From the NCBI GenBank assembly GCA_031421855.1, contig JANOPN010000226.1:1-29019 (forward strand): DNA of 29,019 bases. The letters are read 5' to 3'. Position 1 is the stretch's first letter. Every line of letters starts with the position of its first letter. Positions 7,080 through 19,558 of this stretch are shown one piece after another. A program made the translations under genes and the position numbers. Under the pieces are notes generated by a model that searched no databases, was not told the origin of the DNA, and was given only the letters and a program-made list of their open reading frames with translations. This DNA comes from JAAFHN01 sp031421855. Its GTDB lineage: Bacteria > Pseudomonadota > Gammaproteobacteria > Burkholderiales > Burkholderiaceae_C.

Positions 7080-7131
7080 TATTTTCCCTTCAAAAGTTGC
7101 TGCAACGCAAATTTTCATGGCATTCCGGCCA

Positions 7132-7186
7132 TTGGTCTCCGAATCTATTGGTTTTGTTGCTATTGATTTAGAAGTACTTGTAGTCC
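7132..7186 (+). repeat. Dispersed ~49-nt repeat, copy 2 (gltD-VOC spacer)
   Basis: This copy begins TTGGTCTCCGAATCTATTG and continues with TTTTGTTGCTATTGATTTAG. It matches the reverse strand of the gltB 3' end (8811-8761) at about 34 of the first 44 positions, and 3257-3305 at 35 of 49. It lies in otherwise featureless spacer about 35 bp past the gltD stop codon. Confidence 0.6.
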
Positions 7187-7219
7187 ATATTCATCGCGCC
7201 AAGACACCCCGTTTGGCAG

Positions 7220-8695
7220 TTAGCGTGGCAAATCAGACTTGCCCATCAAAAACCCGTCAATTGCAACGGCTGCTTGGCGACCTTCGCGAATGGCCCACAC
7301 AACCAGCGATTGGCCACGGCGCATGTCGCCCGCTGTGAACACCTTGGCAACCCCGGTGGCGTAGCCGCCCACTTCGTCGGTGCTGGCTTTCGCGTTGCCT
7401 CGGGCATCTTTCGCCACGCCAAACGCGTCCAATATCGTCGCAGCCGGAGCAGTGAAGCCCATCGCCAGCAACACCAAGTCCGCTGGGTGGTGTTGCTCGC
7501 TGCCGGCCACTTCGGTGAATTTGCCGTCTTTAAACTCGACGCGCACGGTGGTCAAGCCGGTGACCTTGCCTTTTTCACCGGTGATCGCCTTGGTTGAAAT
7601 GGCGAACTCGCGATCACAGCCTTCTTGGTGGCTGGAACTGGTGCGCAGTTTGATGGGCCAGTAGGGCCAGGTGAGCGGTCGGTTTTCTTCTTCGGGTGGT
7701 TGGGGCATCAATTCAAACTGCGTAACCGACTTCGCGCCATGGCGGTTGCTGGTGCCCACGCAGTCGCTGCCGGTGTCGCCGCCGCCAATGACGATGACGT
7801 GTTTGCCATCCGCTCGCAGTTGCGCTTTGAGTTTGTCGCCCGCATTGACTTTGTTTTGAAGCGGCAAAAACTCCATCGCGAAGTGCACACCGGCCAAATC
7901 GCGCCCCGGCACAGGCAGGTCGCGGCTGATTTCTGCACCGCCCGCGAGCAAAACCGCGTCAAATTCGGCCTTGAGCGCCTCTGGCGTCACGGTCTCTTTG
8001 GCCCAATTGGTGATTTTGCTGGCCGCGCCATCTGCGGGCAAACTGGCCACCATGACACTGGTCTTGAAGGTTACACCTTCGAGTTTCATTTGCTCGACAC
8101 GGCGGTCGATGTGGACTTTCTCCATCTTGAAGTCGGGAATGCCGTAGCGAAGCAAGCCGCCAACCCGGTCGTTTTTCTCAAACACGGTCACGGCGTGACC
8201 CGCACGCGCCAGCTGCTGCGCAGCAGCCATCCCAGCCGGGCCGGAGCCGACGATGGCGACCGTTTTACCGGTTCGATGCTTGGGCGGGCGTGGCAAAACC
8301 CAGTTTTCAGCCCACGCGCGGTCAATGATGGCGTGTTCGATGCTTTTGATGCCAACGGCCTCGTCGTTGACATTCAACGTGCAAGCAGCTTCACAAGGTG
8401 CTGGGCAAATGCGGCCCGTGAACTCGGGAAAATTGTTGGTGCTGTGCAAGGTGTCAATGGCCAGTCGCCAGTCGCCCCGGTACACCAAGTCGTTGAAGTC
8501 CGGAATGATGTTGTTGACGGGGCAGCCACTGTTGCAAAACGGCGTGCCGCAGTCCATGCAACGGGCGCTTTGTACTTTTGCGTTCTCGTCATTCAAGCCA
8601 ATGACGAATTCTTTGTAATGCTTGACGCGGCTGCCAACGGCTTCGTAGCCCTCTTCAACACGCTCGTGCTCCATGAATCCGGTGAGTTTGCCCAT
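7220..8695 (-). CDS. gltD: Glutamate synthase (NADPH) small subunit
   Basis: The product is 491 residues. The beta subunit takes electrons from NADPH through FAD and iron-sulfur centres to the large subunit, which makes glutamate from glutamine and 2-oxoglutarate. The N-terminal region has the two cysteine clusters for [4Fe-4S] centres (Cys46, 49, 54, 58 and Cys97, 101, 105). An FAD-binding GSGPAG lies at residues 150-155, followed by ARAGHAVTVFEKNDRVGGLLRYGIPDFKM. A second dinucleotide site (VIGGGDTGSDC) binds NADPH. The C-terminal AGDMRRGQSLVVWAIREGRQ motif closes the FAD site. It follows gltB by 50 bp in the usual gltBD order. GAGA lies eight bases before the ATG at 8695. Confidence 0.97.
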   Translation of the reverse strand: MGKLTGFMEHERVEEGYEAVGSRVKHYKEFVIGLNDENAKVQSARCMDCGTPFCNSGCPVNNIIPDFNDLVYRGDWRLAIDTLHSTNNFPEFTGRICPAPCEAACTLNVNDEAVGIKSIEHAIIDRAWAENWVLPRPPKHRTGKTVAIVGSGPAGMAAAQQLARAGHAVTVFEKNDRVGGLLRYGIPDFKMEKVHIDRRVEQMKLEGVTFKTSVMVASLPADGAASKITNWAKETVTPEALKAEFDAVLLAGGAEISRDLPVPGRDLAGVHFAMEFLPLQNKVNAGDKLKAQLRADGKHVIVIGGGDTGSDCVGTSNRHGAKSVTQFELMPQPPEEENRPLTWPYWPIKLRTSSSHQEGCDREFAISTKAITGEKGKVTGLTTVRVEFKDGKFTEVAGSEQHHPADLVLLAMGFTAPAATILDAFGVAKDARGNAKASTDEVGGYATGVAKVFTAGDMRRGQSLVVWAIREGRQAAVAIDGFLMGKSDLPR

Positions 8696-8745
8696 GATTT
8701 CGATCTCAATTTCGTTGTGGGGTGCGTCCGCTTATCGCGGTTGCC

Positions 8746-13542
<4,797 letters not shown>

Positions 13543-13624
13543 GGCGTTCTCTCGGAGCGTTCGAAATATGAAGCCGCCAGTTTAGAACACCCAATCAGGG
13601 GTTACTACGGATAGTTGAAAATAC

Positions 13625-13675
13625 CTGTCCCTGATTTATTGACAAACCCAACTCAGTTGATATTATTAGGGACAG
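13625..13675. repeat. Short inverted repeat CTGTCCCT/AGGGACAG at the 3' end of the transposase-like gene
   Basis: CTGTCCCT (13625-13632) and AGGGACAG (13668-13675) are exact reverse complements separated by 35 bp. The inner copy is within the last codons of the RAYT-like gene and the outer one lies past its stop codon. Similar GTCCCT-type repeats commonly border REP-associated transposase genes, so this may be a REP-like end. The remaining 13543-13652 stretch holds the gltB leader, for which no convincing promoter was identified. Confidence 0.5.
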
Positions 13676-14378
13676 ACACATTGCTTGAACTAAACGTACC
13701 CCGTGGTCGTCCGGCCAATTTCGGGCGAAGCACCTGTCCGCTCATGCTTTCGGCCGAATCCACGAACTCAACGGATCCTTGCGCCCAGCCGTGTCTGGCC
13801 GCGTCGAGCATCTCGGTCTTGTGATCACTTTGAATGAACTCATCCAATTTTTGCCGGTACCTGGCCTGCCGACCAAATGGCGTGTTCGCCAACGACCAGT
13901 AAGTTGGTAACTGGGTTAGCCAAGGCAGTTGGGCCCGCCCCAACCAATGCTGCGCGCTGCTGGCGTGGTTCGTGGCATCTGGTCCGTCCGCTTCATCCGA
14001 CGGCTCGACAAGTGAATCAACCAGCAACTGGGCAGCCAAACTTCGCTCGGGCGCAACCAACCCGCACCGAAAACGGCCCTCCCAAACGGTGCCTCGCGAG
14101 CTTGCAAGTTTGTTGTGCGCTTGAGTTGAAAACGTCGCCAGCCGCCGCATCCATGCCGAAACATCAGCCGCTCGTGCAGGCGTGATCAAAACATGCAACT
14201 CGCCCGGCAACATCGCAAAACCGTGAATCGCTATCGCGGCGCTGGGCGAATGTTGACGCATCACGATCTGGACGTCCCGCTTGGTGATTTCATCGAGAAG
14301 TGGCGCGAGTCCGGGCTTGGCCAGCAGCATCGCGTGGTGAAGCTGGTTTTCAAATACGACACGGCTGCGCCTTGCCAT
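13653..14378 (-). CDS. REP-associated tyrosine transposase (RAYT)-like protein, probably catalytically inactive
   Basis: The product is 241 residues with the overall layout of RAYT/Y1 transposases: MARRSRVVFENQLHHAMLL at the N-terminus, the FAMLPGELHVLITP strand (residues 54-67), GTVWEGRFR at 96-104, the PTYWSLANTPFGRQARYRQ segment near 158-176, a DAARHGWAQGSVEFV stretch, and a basic GRPRG tail. In active relatives the strand carries an H-x-H metal motif (as in NHVHLL); here it reads E60-L61-H62. The following helix, which usually carries tyrosines (YLL..RYIELNPVRA), reads SLAAQLLVDSLVEP with no Tyr. Single-strand nicking activity therefore looks lost. It starts 13 bp after aroB, so it is probably co-transcribed. 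It occupies the place where related genomes often carry dgt. It may be a decayed or domesticated copy; the frame is fully open. Confidence 0.75.
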   Translation of the reverse strand: MARRSRVVFENQLHHAMLLAKPGLAPLLDEITKRDVQIVMRQHSPSAAIAIHGFAMLPGELHVLITPARAADVSAWMRRLATFSTQAHNKLASSRGTVWEGRFRCGLVAPERSLAAQLLVDSLVEPSDEADGPDATNHASSAQHWLGRAQLPWLTQLPTYWSLANTPFGRQARYRQKLDEFIQSDHKTEMLDAARHGWAQGSVEFVDSAESMSGQVLRPKLAGRPRGTFSSSNVSVPNNIN

Positions 14379-14391
14379 GGCTAACCCCAGA

Positions 14392-15489
14392 CTACTCGGC
14401 TTCTAGACAAGCAGAGATCGCCTCGACAACCGCGGCATCGTCAACGGGTCGGGTCGACGCATTGCCCAATGCACCGATCAGCACGTATCGGATCGCGCCC
14501 GCCCGTGCTTTTTTATCAACCCGCATGTACGGAAGGTAACTCTCGGCCGTCATCTCACGCGGGCCAGCAACGGGTAATTGCGCTCGACGTATCAACTCAC
14601 GCAGGCGATTCGCATCGTGACGCGGCGTCATACCCAATCGTGTTGATAACTCCGCGGCCATCACCATCCCGGCGGCGACCGCCTCACCATGAAGCCAAAC
14701 CCCGTAGCCCAAACCCGTCTCGATCGCATGTCCGAACGTGTGGCCGAAATTCAAGATTTCGCGTAAGCCGGACTCACGCTCGTCTTTTGCGACCACATCA
14801 GCTTTGATTTGGCAGCATCGGGCAACGGTCTCAATCAGGGTTTCGGCATCACGCGCAAGCAAGGCATCGACGCGGGTTTCGAGCCATTCGAAAAAAGAAT
14901 TGTCAGCAATCGCACCGTACTTGATGACTTCTGCCAGACCGCTGTTGAACTCCCGCGGGGGCAACGACAGCAACGTCGACACATCGCAGATGACTTGAGC
15001 CGGCTGATGGAATGCGCCGATCATGTTCTTGCCAAGTACGTGATTGACGCCTGTTTTGCCACCAACCGAAGAGTCAACCTGCGAAAGCAAGGTCGTTGGG
15101 ATTTGGACGAACTCAATGCCGCGCTGGTAACAGGCGGCGGCAAATCCAGTCATGTCTCCCACCACGCCACCACCAAGTGCATAAAGAACGGTGCGCCGGT
15201 CGGCCTGCCGCTCGAGCAAATGGGTAAAGAGCAGGTTGAGCTGTTCAAGCGACTTGTGGTTTTCGCCGTCCGGCCAAAGAAACGAGTCAACCCGTGAGTG
15301 GCGACCGAGCAAAGTCGAACAAAGTTGATCGCCGTACAGGCCGAACACCGTCGGGTTTGACACGACTACGGCGTAGCCCTCCGCAAGCGACAGATTTTCA
15401 ATAATCCGGCAAACGCCCGTCAGTAAATGAGTGCCTATGGCAATGTCATATGAGCGCTCACCAAGCTCAACGCGGATGTTCTGATTCAT
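14392..15489 (-). CDS. aroB: 3-dehydroquinate synthase
   Basis: The product is 365 residues from the ATG at 15489 (MNQNIRVELGERSYDIAIG). It converts DAHP to 3-dehydroquinate, the second step of the shikimate pathway, using NAD and a divalent metal. Motifs seen: DGENHKSLEQL, the NAD-binding GGGVVGDMTGFAAACY, TTLLSQVDSSVGGKTGVNH, GKNMIGAFHQP, and the metal-ligand regions AEVIKYG, FGHTFGHAIE and WLHGEAVAAGM. The C-terminus carries the expected MRVDKKARAGAIRYVL lysine-rich segment. The gene overlaps the 3' end of aroK by 23 bp, which indicates translational coupling. The Shine-Dalgarno-like GGGG directly abuts the ATG, so initiation may depend on the upstream ribosome. Confidence 0.97.
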   Translation of the reverse strand: MNQNIRVELGERSYDIAIGTHLLTGVCRIIENLSLAEGYAVVVSNPTVFGLYGDQLCSTLLGRHSRVDSFLWPDGENHKSLEQLNLLFTHLLERQADRRTVLYALGGGVVGDMTGFAAACYQRGIEFVQIPTTLLSQVDSSVGGKTGVNHVLGKNMIGAFHQPAQVICDVSTLLSLPPREFNSGLAEVIKYGAIADNSFFEWLETRVDALLARDAETLIETVARCCQIKADVVAKDERESGLREILNFGHTFGHAIETGLGYGVWLHGEAVAAGMVMAAELSTRLGMTPRHDANRLRELIRRAQLPVAGPREMTAESYLPYMRVDKKARAGAIRYVLIGALGNASTRPVDDAAVVEAISACLEAE

Positions 15490-16030
15490 CCCCAGATTGT
15501 GGCACCAGCCAGCCCTTGGCCCGCCAAGCAGCAATCACACGATCAGCGGTTTTAGCCGCGCTGCCGGAATGAACGTCTACAACAAGATCAGCGACCTCGA
15601 GATATAGCGGATCGCGCACCGCGAAGAGTTCTTCAAGCGTCTTTAAAGGGTCAGCCGTGTCGAGCAACGGCCGACTACCGTCTCGACGAATGCGCTGGAT
15701 CAACTGATGCGGTTGTGTGCGCAGGTAGGTGACGTGGGAGTGAACACGTAAAACTTTTCGATTCTCAACACGCAAGACGACCCCGCCACCAGTCGACACG
15801 ACCGACGACCCACGACACAAAAGCGCCGCGAGACACTCGGATTCGAGTCGGCGAAATGTCTGTTCACCGTGCGCTAAAAAAATACCTTTAATCGTTTGGC
15901 AGTGTTCGGCTTCGATCTCTTCATCCGTATCGGCAAATCGAAGACTCAATCGCGACGCGATCGCCCTGCCGACACTTGACTTGCCCGAGGCGGGCATGCC
16001 AACGATAGTGAGCACGCCACTCAATCGCAA
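15467..16030 (-). CDS. aroK: Shikimate kinase
   Basis: The product is 187 residues. It phosphorylates shikimate with ATP. Walker A is GMPASGKSS at residues 11-19. The shikimate-binding DTDEEIE follows near 34-40. The STGGGVVLRVENR motif lies near residues 79-91, and the lid region RIRRDGSRPLLDTADPL near 116-132. No ATG lies upstream of the Walker A motif, so a non-ATG start is required: the TTG at 16030 fits because GAGGTGG lies four bases upstream. A second TTG six bases later is spaced less well. It overlaps aroB by 23 bp and begins 38 bp after the Ig-repeat lipoprotein gene. The C-terminal tail beyond RAKGWLVP is variable. Confidence 0.95.
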   Translation of the reverse strand: MRLSGVLTIVGMPASGKSSVGRAIASRLSLRFADTDEEIEAEHCQTIKGIFLAHGEQTFRRLESECLAALLCRGSSVVSTGGGVVLRVENRKVLRVHSHVTYLRTQPHQLIQRIRRDGSRPLLDTADPLKTLEELFAVRDPLYLEVADLVVDVHSGSAAKTADRVIAAWRAKGWLVPQSGDESEHPR

Positions 16031-16034
16031 CTGT

Positions 16035-16041
16035 CCACCTC
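16035..16041 (-). promoter_or_regulatory. Ribosome-binding site fixing the TTG start of aroK
   Basis: On the minus strand GAGGTGG is followed by four bases and then TTG at 16030. It is the only strong Shine-Dalgarno match near the aroK N-terminus and supports the non-ATG start. Confidence 0.6.
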
Positions 16042-16068
16042 AAAGTCCAGAAATGCTGAGGCGATCGG

Positions 16069-19000
16069 TTAGGGCACCGTGAAACCATAGGTTGTGACGG
16101 CCAGACCCTCTGCGGTCGTCGTGGTGAGCGTAAAAGGCGCTCCAGAAGGGCACTGTTTGAAAGTCACAGGATGCCGAGTTCGGTTGTCAACACCCAATGC
16201 AGCGGCAACGAGATTGGGTACTGTGTTCGATCCAACGGTCACTGTGCAGCCATCGACAGGGCTTGCGCCGCTCACTACTGTTCCAAAAGGCATTGGCAAG
16301 AGTGATTGCACCGCAGCAGCATCCGCCACGCCTACGGCTGTGCTTGCTGGAAAGTTACGCGATGAAACCGTGGCAACACCTGACGACCCATCAAACAAAA
16401 TAAGCGACGAACTGGACGAGAACATGATGATGCGCTGATCCCTGACCGTGGCTTGCTGGACAGTTTGCCCAGTACATGTGTTTTGCCTAGACGGTGTGGG
16501 CGCTATCGCAAACGGCACAGGGATCGGTAGCACAGCGCATGGCAAGGTTCCAAGCTTAGGGATAACAAACTCGCCACTTTCGAACGCTTGAGTCTCATCA
16601 TCGTCCCGATAGGCATCACCCATATCGACCAAGGTATCGATGCCGGGGTCGTACTGATTGTTGCCATTGAGATCGACAAAGTCTTTGACACCTTCCGCAT
16701 AGGCAAGGACAGAAACACGCCGATTGTCCGGTCGCGGAAACTGACTCACAAAACCGACTGAGCAGGTGGCGACACCGTTGTTGGGAAGTACGAGGGGACC
16801 GGCGCCGTCAGGAAGAACGATACGCGTGCTACAGCTGCGACCAATCTGACCGCCTTCAGCTGAGAAGTTAATCACTGTGCCGTCCGGCACGGGGTTACCT
16901 TGACGATCCGCGACCCGAACCGTCACACGATTAGGTGTGCCCTCACGCTGATGTCCCTCTATGTTATTGGTCTGAATGCTCATGCTGAAGTAACGCTGCG
17001 ATGGTGGCCCAGAGGCGACAGTCAGATCGCGAGACACCGTGAACACGGCTGTATTTGCTTGCAAAGTTGCCTTAACTTCAAGCGGACCAGGAATAGCGCC
17101 TGCAAACACCGGAGCACTCGCCACACCAAGGGAGTCAGTCGTCACCACGACGTCAGCGGCCGAGCCCGCCAAACCCAGGGAGGAGGCAGTCGGGTTGATG
17201 CCCAACGAGAACACAACAGGCTCATTCGCCATCGGCACTGTTCCAGCAAACACCTTGAACTGAACGACAGTTTGCTCTCGCGCGCCCGAAGACTTAACGA
17301 AGATTTGTGTGAAGGACGGATCGATGAATGTGATCGCATTGGCCTTCGGAGCGGCAATGACGAGCGTCGCAACCCGGGAAACTGCACCGAGGGCTACGGC
17401 ATTGATGGTGACTGGACCGCTGCACAACGACCCATCAGGCAGGACACCAGAGTAGGTCGCATTTGCGACACCGCTTCCATTTGCAATGACAACGCTTTGA
17501 ATTTGCCCGCATGTTGCGCTAAAGACCACATTGACACCCGCAGCGCCCGCTCCGCCATTGACTAATCGGGCGGTGATTGCCACGGGGGTGTTAGCGCCAG
17601 ACAGCAAATTGGTAGAACCTAACGTCAACTCGGTGAGCTCAATCGCTGACGCAGACACAGACACATCCACCTGCCCTTGAACTGCGCCCGAGTCGGCAAG
17701 TGCGGATGCGACGATCGTGATCGCACCGGCTGAACTCAAGGAGACGGGTGAAATTTGAATCGAGGCAAAGCCGGATACGTCCGTCAAAGCGGTTCCACTT
17801 GTTGGCGTAAGAGTTGCCAGAGAAGCATCCTGACTGCTCAACGAAAAAGACACCCGCCTTCCGCCGAGCGGTCGAGCGTTCCCATCGACGAACAATGCAC
17901 GCGCGACATTCCCCGCAGCCGCCGACACATTTGTCGTCGCTATGCCGGATCGATCGAAGACCCGAACCGAAATGGTCGGGACATTGACAACCGACACGCC
18001 GGTTGAAATCACTGCGAAGTCTCTGGATGCACTAACGTCGGCAACACCGACCAAGGACGTTGCCGCCACTGTCCGAGCCCCGGATACACCAGCACTCGTT
18101 GGCGCGAGTTCAACTGAAGCAACACCCTGCGCATTCGTAAGTGCCGTACCGTCCGAGGGGGTGAACGCAGTGATCACTGATTCTGAGCCAAGAGAAAACG
18201 TGACCTTGCGGCCAACAACCGGGGATCCTGCTCCATCTAAGACTCTGGCCCGCAGAAATACCTGCGACGACACCGACACGCTGGACACGGCTTGCCCGCT
18301 CGCATTTGTTATCGACAAGTCCAAGCGGGGCGGAATGGTCGTCGCGGTTGGCTCGGCCGAGACAGCAACATCGAGCCTTGCGACGATGACCTGCGCAACC
18401 GCATCCAGCGACGCCGATCCAGCAATTGTCCCAGCTCCTGATATTTGCCCTGGGGCAGACGACACGCTGACGCGGACCTCGCCGTTGCTATTTGTGAGAC
18501 CTGTTCCATCAGGCGGGAAAAATATTACGCCAGCCCGCGCTGTCGATAGCGTCACCACGCGATTCACAATCGGCGCTCCCGTAGAGTCCGCTAAACGGGC
18601 AAGTACAAAGTTTCCGGCCGAATTGCTCACCGTGTTCACGATAGCCCCGGACTGGTTTCGCAATGACAACACCAAGGTTGTCTGCGGGGTTTGAATGATT
18701 GGAAAAGCGAGTGCGGCAAAGTCTACCCGCCCGTTGGCTGGAGTCGCATCCCCGGTCGCTGCCTCAACCACCAAACTCGTCGCACCGCCTACCGACCCTG
18801 AAAGCACAGACAATCCAACGCGAGCATTTCCTGCGCTATCCGTCACTGCAGAACCGTCTGGAGGATCCATCCTGACAAGCGCAGCGTTGCCAAGTGTGAA
18901 CTTAACCAACCGATTCGTGACAGCACTGCCAGACCCCGTGAGCACTTTGGCAAGGGCGTAATGACCCGGCGCAGTGCCAATCGTCAAAACGGATCGATTG

Positions 19001-19491
19001 GCCCCATCGAAAAGCGCGAGTTGAACCACCGGTTGAGGAATCGGTCGAGCAGGGCTGATTCCAAAATCGGTGTTGGCAGTGATCGGGGCAGTCCCGATGA
19101 GTGCAGTGGCCTGCAACGACGTTGCCCCACCACTGGTTCCTGGTGCCGGCGTAATCAAGATCGATGCCACGCCCTTGCTGTCAGTGAGCGCTGTACCGTC
19201 AGGCGGGAAGAGGGTCACCAACGCGGCGTTGACCACGGAAAACGTCACGATTTTCCCTGCAATGGGATTGCCAAGCCCATCGGCAATCTTGGCGGCAGCG
19301 AAATTATTCTCCGCTGCAGCGATGGTTGTTATTGCTGCGCCCGCCGAGTTAAAGAGACCAACACCTATCGCAGGACCCGCCAGCGGCACCCCAGCAGACC
19401 CAGTCTGTACGCCAGGACTGCCACCACCACCGCCGCACGCAAACAAAGAAAGACTCACGATGGCGGTGGCCAGCCACTTGGTGATGTTCAT
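16069..19491 (-). CDS. Large lipoprotein with about eight Ig-like (Big_1/invasin-type) repeats
   Basis: The product is 1140 residues from the ATG at 19491 (MNITKWLATAIVSLSLFAC); an ATG at 19509 and a GTG at 19524 are alternatives. The signal peptide ends at a lipobox-like LFAC followed by GGGGGSPG, typical of Burkholderiales lipoproteins. Five clear repeats of about 113-118 residues each carry a PPDGTALT-like turn: FPPDGTALT near residue 95, DPPDGSAVT near 209, FPPDGTGLT near 325, TPSDGTALT near 443 and TPTSGTALT near 561. Three more divergent Ig-like units follow to about residue 935 (the last with GNPVPDGTVINFSAEGGQIG). An Asp/Asn-rich segment (DLNGNNQYDPGIDTLVD, then DAYRDDDE) may bind calcium. 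A unique ~180-residue C-terminal domain ends in TYGFTVP. Its place between pilQ (67 bp) and aroK suggests a pilus-linked surface or adhesin role, which is inference. Confidence 0.8.
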   Translation of the reverse strand: MNITKWLATAIVSLSLFACGGGGGSPGVQTGSAGVPLAGPAIGVGLFNSAGAAITTIAAAENNFAAAKIADGLGNPIAGKIVTFSVVNAALVTLFPPDGTALTDSKGVASILITPAPGTSGGATSLQATALIGTAPITANTDFGISPARPIPQPVVQLALFDGANRSVLTIGTAPGHYALAKVLTGSGSAVTNRLVKFTLGNAALVRMDPPDGSAVTDSAGNARVGLSVLSGSVGGATSLVVEAATGDATPANGRVDFAALAFPIIQTPQTTLVLSLRNQSGAIVNTVSNSAGNFVLARLADSTGAPIVNRVVTLSTARAGVIFFPPDGTGLTNSNGEVRVSVSSAPGQISGAGTIAGSASLDAVAQVIVARLDVAVSAEPTATTIPPRLDLSITNASGQAVSSVSVSSQVFLRARVLDGAGSPVVGRKVTFSLGSESVITAFTPSDGTALTNAQGVASVELAPTSAGVSGARTVAATSLVGVADVSASRDFAVISTGVSVVNVPTISVRVFDRSGIATTNVSAAAGNVARALFVDGNARPLGGRRVSFSLSSQDASLATLTPTSGTALTDVSGFASIQISPVSLSSAGAITIVASALADSGAVQGQVDVSVSASAIELTELTLGSTNLLSGANTPVAITARLVNGGAGAAGVNVVFSATCGQIQSVVIANGSGVANATYSGVLPDGSLCSGPVTINAVALGAVSRVATLVIAAPKANAITFIDPSFTQIFVKSSGAREQTVVQFKVFAGTVPMANEPVVFSLGINPTASSLGLAGSAADVVVTTDSLGVASAPVFAGAIPGPLEVKATLQANTAVFTVSRDLTVASGPPSQRYFSMSIQTNNIEGHQREGTPNRVTVRVADRQGNPVPDGTVINFSAEGGQIGRSCSTRIVLPDGAGPLVLPNNGVATCSVGFVSQFPRPDNRRVSVLAYAEGVKDFVDLNGNNQYDPGIDTLVDMGDAYRDDDETQAFESGEFVIPKLGTLPCAVLPIPVPFAIAPTPSRQNTCTGQTVQQATVRDQRIIMFSSSSSLILFDGSSGVATVSSRNFPASTAVGVADAAAVQSLLPMPFGTVVSGASPVDGCTVTVGSNTVPNLVAAALGVDNRTRHPVTFKQCPSGAPFTLTTTTAEGLAVTTYGFTVP

Positions 19492-19558
19492 AACCGTAAC
19501 TTTCAACATGGAATAGTCGTTCACTTGATTCAGTTCGAGGAGGCGGTAGAAATTGCAG

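Noticed and set aside
16069..19491. CRISPR-like or tandem DNA repeat inside the Ig-repeat gene
   Set aside because: The periodicity is at protein level (about 113-118 residues) and the DNA copies are diverged, so it is domain duplication, not an array.
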